A stretch of 5,634 bases of DNA from an uncultured Clostridia bacterium (GTDB lineage: Bacteria; Bacillota; Clostridia; Christensenellales; UBA3700): assembly GCA_947176975.1 (NCBI GenBank), contig CAMWSW010000071.1, positions 1 to 5,634 on the forward strand, written 5' to 3'. Below are positions 1-4,520 of the stretch, piece after piece; positions within the stretch are counted from its first letter, which is position 1; each line of letters begins with the position of its first letter. The notes beneath the pieces are model-generated. The model did no database searches and was not told the DNA's origin. It was given only the letters and a program-made list of their open reading frames with translations. The translations under genes were made by a program, and so were the position numbers.

Positions 1-134
1 AGACTGAAGTCGTCATATCCGACGCTCAAGCTTGCAAAGCTGCAAAGAATATGATCGATTTGCGCGAAGATCAAATTGAGCGTTATAATGACCTGCTCAA
101 AGAGCAACGTTCTATGAGCAAGCAAAGGAAGTAA
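1..134 (+). CDS. 3' end of an unidentified gene (partial)
   Basis: An open frame enters from the left edge (first full codon at 3) and ends at TAA 132-134, giving 43 C-terminal residues. The visible tail is hydrophilic and probably helical: a Glu/Asp/Lys/Arg-rich stretch including IDLREDQIERYNDLLKEQR, ending in a basic KQRK. There is no membrane segment or recognisable motif. The gene assignment rests on the open frame running in from the edge, codon use resembling the neighbours, and a strong terminator 45 bp after the stop. I do not recognise the family. The tail could be a coiled-coil or disordered C-terminus of almost any cytoplasmic protein. Confidence 0.6.
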   Translation, partial: TEVVISDAQACKAAKNMIDLREDQIERYNDLLKEQRSMSKQRK

Positions 135-179
135 GCAACTGATCTTTGCGGTTGCGCAAAACGAATTATAAATAAGCGC

Positions 180-209
180 AAAGTGGAACGCAAACGCGTT
201 CCACTTTTT
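180..209 (+). terminator. Rho-independent terminator of the upstream gene
   Basis: A perfect 12-bp stem (AAAGTGGAACGC at 180-191 pairs with GCGTTCCACTTT at 196-207) encloses a 4-nt loop AAAC and runs into five T residues at 205-209. It lies 45 bp after the stop of the partial gene and reads on the plus strand. The left flank is not A-rich enough for a good terminator in the other direction. It overlaps the in-frame GTG at 183, which argues against that codon as a start for the next gene. Confidence 0.88.
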
Positions 210-254
210 CAATACACGCGAATATTTATATCTCCACTTAAATACTCATATAGT

Positions 255-1253
255 ATGAAAGTATGGAAGTGTCTGCAAATATGCTTTATCTATATCGGTT
301 CGATAATCGGAGCGGGGTTTGCCACGGGGCGTGAGATAATGTTGTACTTTGGCGACAAGGGAATGTTGAGCGGCATTGTCGCAGGCGTTGGTATGGGAAT
401 ATTATGCGGACTCTTCTTATGGTCGGCAAAGAGTTTTGCAAGGCTTAAATCAAGTCGCAACAGCTTTTTGAGAGCCTTGAGCGTCGCAATTAAGATTGCG
501 CTGTGGGTATGCACTTTGGCAAGTTTTGTGTGTATGGTCAGCGGTTGCGAAGAGATAATCGCCAAGACTTACGGCATCGCCAACGTAGGCTTATGGACGG
601 GCATATTCGTATGCTTTTTGGGTATTTGCGAAATGAGCGTTACGCGCAAGCTTAACGCCGTGATAGTGCCTATGATAATCCTGCTTTTGATTGTGCTATT
701 CTGCAGAAGTGACAAAGCGATTGATATGCAATTTGACGGCAAAAGCGTGATTGGCTATTGCGGGATGAATATAATGATGGGCGGATATATTATTGCCGAG
801 CAAGAGGAAAGCTTTTCCGCAAAGCAAACGATATTTATCAGCGCAGTCAGCGGTGTTATCTTTGCCGTTTGCATAGCAATGGTTTACGCAATTTCCATAA
901 AGTACAAAGGCGCGTCTATGCCCATATGGGAATTTGCTAAATCCCGCGGTATGTCGTCACTCAGCGGAGTAATTATATATCTTGCGATATTCTCAACGCT
1001 CATAGGTTGCACCAAGCTTGTTTGTCAGGAAAACTCCGCCGTCAGAATACCGCGTATTTTTAGCGTAGCTTTTCTGATAATATTTGCTTTGCTTGCTCTC
1101 AAATTCGATTTCTCTACGATAGTGGGATTTTGCTACCCAATCATAGGTTACGTGGGGATAATATATACCGTCTTTATGTTGTCGTTGCCAATCTTTGAAA
1201 AGATATTTTCATATCGTCAGAGGCGTCTGAAGAAGGAATTTCTTAACGTATAA
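255..1253 (+). CDS. YkvI-like polytopic membrane protein
   Basis: 332 residues, close to the roughly 350 of Bacillus YkvI. About ten hydrophobic segments are visible, near residues 7-25, 38-57, 76-97, 110-128, 133-150, 166-183, 191-214, 235-257, 268-285 and 287-309. The first contains the glycine-rich YIGSIIGAGFATGREI (residues 13-28), the hallmark opening of the YkvI family. This family is related to APC/LeuT-fold transporters, in which such a Gly motif breaks the first helix at the substrate site. The C-terminus is basic (RQRRLKKEF). ATG 255 was chosen because it puts this motif at the usual distance from the N-terminus; the in-frame GTG at 183 lies inside the upstream terminator hairpin. 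No good Shine-Dalgarno precedes 255. The gene appears monocistronic, between two terminators. Membrane transport is inferred from the fold; the family has no established substrate that I can name. Confidence 0.85.
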   Translation: MKVWKCLQICFIYIGSIIGAGFATGREIMLYFGDKGMLSGIVAGVGMGILCGLFLWSAKSFARLKSSRNSFLRALSVAIKIALWVCTLASFVCMVSGCEEIIAKTYGIANVGLWTGIFVCFLGICEMSVTRKLNAVIVPMIILLLIVLFCRSDKAIDMQFDGKSVIGYCGMNIMMGGYIIAEQEESFSAKQTIFISAVSGVIFAVCIAMVYAISIKYKGASMPIWEFAKSRGMSSLSGVIIYLAIFSTLIGCTKLVCQENSAVRIPRIFSVAFLIIFALLALKFDFSTIVGFCYPIIGYVGIIYTVFMLSLPIFEKIFSYRQRRLKKEFLNV

Positions 1254-1256
1254 AAT

Positions 1257-1281
1257 CAAGTCCCGATTGCTCGGGACTTTG
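1257..1281. terminator. Probable bidirectional terminator between convergent genes
   Basis: A 9-bp perfect stem (AAGTCCCGA at 1258-1266 with TCGGGACTT at 1271-1279) encloses the loop TTGC. It starts 4 bp after the stop of the YkvI-like gene and lies 24 bp past the stop of the minus-strand permease. On the minus strand the stem is followed by GATTTTATA, a moderate U-tract. On the plus strand it is followed by only TTTGT, so plus-strand termination may be weaker. Confidence 0.78.
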
Positions 1282-1303
1282 TATATTCGTACATATTGTA
1301 ACG

Positions 1304-2143
1304 TTATTTTTCGATATTGAGTTTTTTGCTGACTATTTTTTGGAGCAGGGCTACTAGATAGTACATACCACCCGCAAGGAAGCAGAGTATTACCGTACTC
1401 GTCATGACTAAGTCGAGTTTGAATATCTGTCCGCCGTAGATGATGAGGTATCCAAGTCCCGCGTGCGAGACGAGGTATTCTCCCATAATCGTGCCTACCC
1501 AGCACATACCCACGTTGATTTTGAGGGCATCTATTATGTTGGGTATATTGGACGGAAGCACCAATTTGACGAGCGTCTGCCACTTGTTGGCTCCCAGCGT
1601 CTGCATGAGCATAAGTTTGCTCTTTTCCACGCTCAAAAATCCGCTCAAGGTGTTGAGTATCGTCACGAAGAGGGATATTGCGAGCGCCATTGTTATTATC
1701 GACGACATATCGGTGCCCATCCAAATTATGATGATAGGACCGAGCGCGATTTTAGGTAGCGCGTTGAGTACGACGATATAGGGCTCCAAGACCCTTCTCA
1801 CGCCCTCAAACCACCATAGAATTATTGCAATAACCGTACCCAAGGTCGTAGCTAGGAAAAAGCTTATGACGGTCTCGAGCAGAGTTATGCCAACGTGTTT
1901 GCCAAGCCCGTTGTCTTTGACGAGTTCGACGAAGCAGTCAAACATTCTCGACGGACTTGACGAAATAAAACTGTCTATTACGTTGAACTTTGCAAGAAGT
2001 TCCCACAGCAATAGAAAAATCAAGAGAAGTCCCACCCTTGACAGCGTAATCACCGCATTTTTTTTACGCAAGTTCTTGACGTACTTAATATGTTCGGGAG
2101 AATATGTCGCGGGGGAACTATTTTTGCTGAATATGTGTTTCAT
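1304..2143 (-). CDS. ABC transporter permease, SsuC/TauC type
   Basis: 279 residues, typical for the family. It is the membrane subunit of an importer and would form a homodimer in the cytoplasmic membrane. Hydrophobic segments lie near residues 34-52, 88-110, 118-141, 147-165, 208-225 and 245-268. The EAA-type coupling loop, which docks on the ATPase, is at about 179-199 (LMQTLGANKW, then VLP), followed by PNIIDALKI and GEYLVSHAGLGYLI, the pattern of nitrate/sulfonate/taurine permeases. ATG 2143 was chosen because GGAG lies 7 nt upstream. A longer frame reaching 2296 would add 51 low-hydrophobicity residues fully inside the ATPase gene and is not credible. The gene overlaps the ATPase 3' end by 26 bp, suggesting translational coupling. 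It is the last gene of the operon. Substrate cannot be told from this subunit. Confidence 0.93.
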   Translation of the reverse strand: MKHIFSKNSSPATYSPEHIKYVKNLRKKNAVITLSRVGLLLIFLLLWELLAKFNVIDSFISSSPSRMFDCFVELVKDNGLGKHVGITLLETVISFFLATTLGTVIAIILWWFEGVRRVLEPYIVVLNALPKIALGPIIIIWMGTDMSSIITMALAISLFVTILNTLSGFLSVEKSKLMLMQTLGANKWQTLVKLVLPSNIPNIIDALKINVGMCWVGTIMGEYLVSHAGLGYLIIYGGQIFKLDLVMTSTVILCFLAGGMYYLVALLQKIVSKKLNIEK

Positions 2144-2915
2144 TACTTTTCTCCGTTGTAATTTGCAAGTTGCTCCATATCTTGTCGAAATAGCCGCCGA
2201 AGCCTGCGTTTTCCCGTCGTTTGAGGGGCGAAAGCTCGTTGAGCGGAGAGATGTCAATGATCTCTTTGATTCGGCTCGGTCTGGGAGTGAGTACAATCAC
2301 TCGATCGCACAGCGATATAGCCTCGTTTATGTCATGAGTGACGAATACCGCGCTCTTGTTTTCGCTTTTGAGTATCGAGTATACGTCTTCGACGACGTTG
2401 AGTCTCGTCTGGAAATCCAGCGCAGAAAACGGCTCGTCAAGCAACATCAACTTTGGCTCGAGTACCAGCGTGCGTATCAAAGCAACTCTTTGCTTCATAC
2501 CTCCGGACAGTTGGTTGGGGTAGAAGTCTTTGAAGTCGTATAGATTATATTTTTTGAGCAGTTCTTTTGCAAATTCCACCTTTTCGGGAGTCTTTTGCTT
2601 TTTGATTTCAAGCCCCAAAGTGACGTTGCTCAAAATGGTTCTCCAGGGCATAAGTTCGTCTTTTTGCAGCATATATCCCGTCATGCCGGAGCGAGCGTTG
2701 GCTTTTTGCCCGCCTATGAGCACCTCACCCCTCGTGGGAGTGAGTATGCCCGACATAAGCGACAGGATAGTGGTCTTTCCGCATCCGCTAGGACCTACGA
2801 TACCCAGCAATTCGCCGTCGTAGCACTCAAATGACAGGTCTTTGACAGCCAACGTTTCGTTCTTGGGGGTATGGTACGTCAAGCAGACGTTTTGCATTTG
2901 TAAGATTGCTTTCAT
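2118..2915 (-). CDS. ABC transporter ATP-binding protein, SsuB/TauB type
   Basis: 265 residues. It hydrolyses ATP in the cytoplasm to drive the importer. All nucleotide-binding motifs are intact: Walker A GPSGCGKT (41-48), Q-loop Gln84 in YMLQKDELMPW, signature LSGGM (136-140, continuing KQR), Walker B LMLLDE (156-161), D-loop SALD (164-167) and switch His194 in VTHD. The QKDxLMPW form of the Q-loop region is typical of the nitrate/sulfonate/taurine importer ATPases. The start is supported by AGAGG 5 nt before ATG 2915; this site overlaps the TAG stop of the preceding gene, with an 8-nt gap between the coding regions. The 3' end carries the permease ribosome-binding site and start. The roughly 45 residues after the core domain are variable in the family. 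Function as an active ATPase is near certain; substrate is unknown. Confidence 0.95.
   Translation of the reverse strand: MKAILQMQNVCLTYHTPKNETLAVKDLSFECYDGELLGIVGPSGCGKTTILSLMSGILTPTRGEVLIGGQKANARSGMTGYMLQKDELMPWRTILSNVTLGLEIKKQKTPEKVEFAKELLKKYNLYDFKDFYPNQLSGGMKQRVALIRTLVLEPKLMLLDEPFSALDFQTRLNVVEDVYSILKSENKSAVFVTHDINEAISLCDRVIVLTPRPSRIKEIIDISPLNELSPLKRRENAGFGGYFDKIWSNLQITTEKSNETHIQQK
2151..2154 (-). promoter_or_regulatory. Ribosome-binding site fixing the permease start
   Basis: On the minus strand GGAG is followed by a 7-nt spacer and ATG 2143. The site is inside the ATPase coding sequence, 31-34 bp before that gene's stop codon ends. It decides the permease start in favour of 2143 over upstream in-frame codons. 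Confidence 0.75.
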
Positions 2916-2923
2916 CTTTACCT

Positions 2924-3925
2924 CTATTTGTTGAGTATTTTTTGCGCAACGCTACCGTCGAAGAGTTTTGCAAAGTCAGCCTTTTTGGTCATTACTCCCG
3001 CGTCGATTATTACGTCTTGCAACAAATTGAAATCTTCTTCCTTCATTATCGGCGTAGTGGAATACGCGTCGATATCCTTATACGCTTGAATTGCCGTAGC
3101 AAGCGATTCTTGGCTCGTGCCCGTGAATGACGGAGCAAGTACCTTTGCGACTTCCTCGGCTGAATGCGTGTTTACGAAATCCATTGCCTTGATTATGGCT
3201 CTCGTGAATCTCTCCACTTTGTCGGAATTCTTTTCCATATAGCTCTTCGTTGCCATAAATGCAGTGAAGGGCATATCTCCCGCTTGTTGTCCTACGGAAG
3301 CTACGATATAGCCTTTGCCTGCGTTTTGCATAGCCGAAGCCGACGGTTCAAACATAGTGCAGTAATCGCCCGTACCGCCTTCGAATGCAGGTCCGATCAA
3401 ATCGAACTGTACGTCGAAGTTGAGGGTATAGTCCTTGCCGTCTATAAGTCCCGCTTTCTTGATTGCGTACTCAAGAGCCATTGCAGGTACGCCGCCTTTT
3501 CTGCCGCCGATGACGTTCTTGCCGGCGATTTCCGTCCAAGAGAAGTTTTCATTCGGTTGTCTTGCCATAAGGAAAGAACCGTCCTTTTTGGTGAGTTGGG
3601 CAAAGATTACGGGGTAGTCGGCTCTGCCTTCGTTGGCAATATAGATTGCAGCTTCGGGACCCATAAGACCGATATCTGACTGTCCTGCAATAATGGAAGT
3701 CATACATTTGTCTGCGCCGCCGCCGTTGGAAAGTTGAATCTCAAGTCCTTCCTCTTTGAAATATCCGCCGTCTATCGCTACGTAAAGCGGAGCGTAGAAT
3801 ACGGAGTGGGTTACTTCGATAAGTTTGATAGTGTTGCCGTCGTCTTTCTGGCAACCTGCCATACATCCAAGGCACAGCACGAATACGAGCGCCAAGGTAA
3901 GTATAATGCAAATAGTTTTTTTCAT
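2924..3925 (-). CDS. ABC transporter substrate-binding lipoprotein (NMT1/THI5-like, SsuA/NrtA type)
   Basis: 333 residues; the extracytoplasmic receptor of the importer. The N-terminus is a lipoprotein signal: MKK, a hydrophobic core to residue 20, then MAGC with Cys25 as the best lipidation site (Cys21, in CLGC, is less likely). The mature protein has the family landmarks: EVTHSVFYAPLYVAIDGGYF (37-56), the ligand-loop NGGGADKCMTSIIAGQSDIG (67-86), GPEA (89-92), AGKNVIGGRKGGVP (134-147) and MFEPSA (191-196). A perfect AGGAGG sits 5 nt before ATG 3925. It is first in the operon, and the ATPase follows 8 nt downstream. Proteins of this fold bind sulfonates, nitrate, pyrimidine thiamine precursors or other small molecules. 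I see no residue or neighbouring metabolic gene that selects among them, so no symbol is given. Confidence 0.93.
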   Translation of the reverse strand: MKKTICIILTLALVFVLCLGCMAGCQKDDGNTIKLIEVTHSVFYAPLYVAIDGGYFKEEGLEIQLSNGGGADKCMTSIIAGQSDIGLMGPEAAIYIANEGRADYPVIFAQLTKKDGSFLMARQPNENFSWTEIAGKNVIGGRKGGVPAMALEYAIKKAGLIDGKDYTLNFDVQFDLIGPAFEGGTGDYCTMFEPSASAMQNAGKGYIVASVGQQAGDMPFTAFMATKSYMEKNSDKVERFTRAIIKAMDFVNTHSAEEVAKVLAPSFTGTSQESLATAIQAYKDIDAYSTTPIMKEEDFNLLQDVIIDAGVMTKKADFAKLFDGSVAQKILNK

Positions 3926-4050
3926 TGTTACCTCCTAAAGTTTGTCACTGCATTGTATGAAAGATTGAATAAGTCCGTTACTCTTCGGCGTCTATAAGCG
4001 CTGCGATACTTTATCATGCTAATACTGTCGCCAAGGGAAAAGAGAACTTT
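3926..4050 (-). promoter_or_regulatory. Leader/promoter region of the ABC operon (no clear promoter)
   Basis: This stretch between the XRE terminator and the first ABC gene must hold the operon promoter, unless the operon relies on readthrough from the XRE gene. No strong sigma-A match is visible; the best guess is TTGGCG with a downstream GATAAA at a short 13-nt spacing, which is poor. Near the gene is AGGAGG at 3931-3936. A possible long-range pairing TTGGCG (4029-4034) with CGCCGA (3985-3990) and a small hairpin GAGTAA/TTATTC are present. I recognise no known riboswitch consensus, including TPP, guanidine and SAM. Confidence 0.3.
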
Positions 4051-4087
4051 AAATAAAAAAATTGCAACCGCTTTTTACGATTGCAAT
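4051..4087 (-). terminator. Rho-independent terminator of the XRE gene
   Basis: On the minus strand a 10-bp stem (ATTGCAATCG with CGGTTGCAAT, one G-U pair; forward 4061-4070 and 4078-4087) encloses a 7-nt loop and is followed by TTTTTT-A-TTT (forward 4051-4060). It begins 24 bp after the TAA stop of the regulator. It should separate regulator transcription from the ABC operon downstream. Confidence 0.88.
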
Positions 4088-4111
4088 TGTAAATAATCAA
4101 TAATATAGGTT

Positions 4112-4408
4112 TTACTTTCTTGTCAAATATCTACGCAAAGATTGCAGTTTCATTTCAATGCTTTCGATTTCGGCAATTAAATCGTCGTTGGAGGATAGGT
4201 CTGTGTCGGTGACGCCTAATAGATAATCGCATGATACACCGAAAAACTCGGCTAGTCTTACGATAGCTTCACTGTCGGGCTTTGTTTTGCCCGTCTCGTA
4301 ATTTGACAACGAACGTTGATCGATACCTGTTTTAAGCGCAACGTCAATTTGCCTTAAATCGCGGTCCTCGCGCAAACTCTTGATTCTGTTTTGAGTAATA
4401 TTTTTCAT
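4112..4408 (-). CDS. XRE-family (Cro/CI-like) transcriptional regulator
   Basis: 98 residues. Residues 8-64 form a helix-turn-helix of the HTH_3 type: NRIKSLREDRDLRQIDVALK, then TGIDQRSLSNYETGKTKP (recognition helix about 30-40), ending with the usual LAEFFGVSCDYLLG. After a short polar linker, residues 75-96 look like an amphipathic helix (IAEIESIEMKLQSLRRYL), probably for dimerisation. There is no sensor or peptidase domain, so this is a minimal repressor. ATG 4408 has only a weak GAAG-like site upstream. It diverges from the Sel1/zinc-ribbon membrane-protein gene across 112 bp that contain two similar dyads, one 16-29 bp before this start codon, so autoregulation and control of the neighbour are inferred. 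Its own terminator follows. It could act elsewhere as well. Confidence 0.93.
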   Translation of the reverse strand: MKNITQNRIKSLREDRDLRQIDVALKTGIDQRSLSNYETGKTKPDSEAIVRLAEFFGVSCDYLLGVTDTDLSSNDDLIAEIESIEMKLQSLRRYLTRK

Positions 4409-4423
4409 ATCTTCATTTATTTT

Positions 4424-4437
4424 ACTATTTTTTTAGT
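4424..4437. promoter_or_regulatory. Candidate operator 1, ACTA-N6-TAGT
   Basis: A perfect dyad ACTA-tttttt-TAGT, centred at 4430.5 and 16-29 bp upstream of the XRE start codon. It has the same half-sites and spacing as the dyad at 4483-4496. A possible minus-strand -10 (TATACA, forward 4437-4442) abuts it, so binding here could block transcription of the regulator gene. The operator role is inferred from position and repetition. Confidence 0.5.
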
Positions 4438-4445
4438 GTATATTG

Positions 4446-4474
4446 TTGACAAACCAATATTTATCATATATTAT
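4446..4474 (+). promoter_or_regulatory. Sigma-A-type promoter for the Sel1/zinc-ribbon gene
   Basis: A perfect -35 TTGACA (4446-4451) and a -10 TATTAT (4469-4474, five of six consensus bases) are separated by exactly 17 bp. Transcription should start near 4481, about 40 bp before the ATG at 4521. TATATT at 4467-4472 is an alternative -10 with a 15-bp spacer. Candidate operator 2 lies immediately downstream over the predicted start site. Confidence 0.75.
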
Positions 4475-4482
4475 TAGCATAT

Positions 4483-4496
4483 ACTAAAATATTAGT
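4483..4496. promoter_or_regulatory. Candidate operator 2, ACTA-N6-TAGT
   Basis: A perfect dyad ACTA-aaatat-TAGT. The full symmetric element TACTAA-AATA-TTAGTA spans 4482-4497. It covers the expected transcription start of the plus-strand promoter. A further half-site TTAG at 4474-4477 forms an overlapping TTAG-N6-CTAA dyad with the left arm, so three half-sites lie within 22 bp. A binding site for the divergent XRE protein is the natural inference. Confidence 0.55.
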
Positions 4497-4520
4497 AAAA
4501 TACAAAAGAAGGAGAATTAT

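Noticed and set aside
183..254. In-frame GTG extension adding 24 residues to the YkvI-like protein
   Set aside because: The GTG lies in the stem of the upstream terminator, has no ribosome-binding site, and the added residues are not part of the family's usual N-terminus.
2144..2296. 51-residue N-terminal extension of the permease
   Set aside because: It lies wholly inside the well-supported ATPase gene, is polar and lacks family features; ATG 2143 has a proper GGAG site.
1866..2543. Long plus-strand open frame (225 codons) opposite the permease and ATPase
   Set aside because: It is antisense to two strongly supported genes, crosses their boundary, lacks a ribosome-binding site and encodes no recognisable domain.
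3926..4050. TPP riboswitch before the THI5-like binding protein
   Set aside because: The conserved CUGAGA and later TPP-aptamer segments are not present on the minus strand.
4443..4452. TTGTTGACAA quasi-palindrome over the -35 element
   Set aside because: The symmetry is imperfect (8 of 10 bases), unlike the ACTA/TAGT dyads, and is explained by the -35 hexamer itself.
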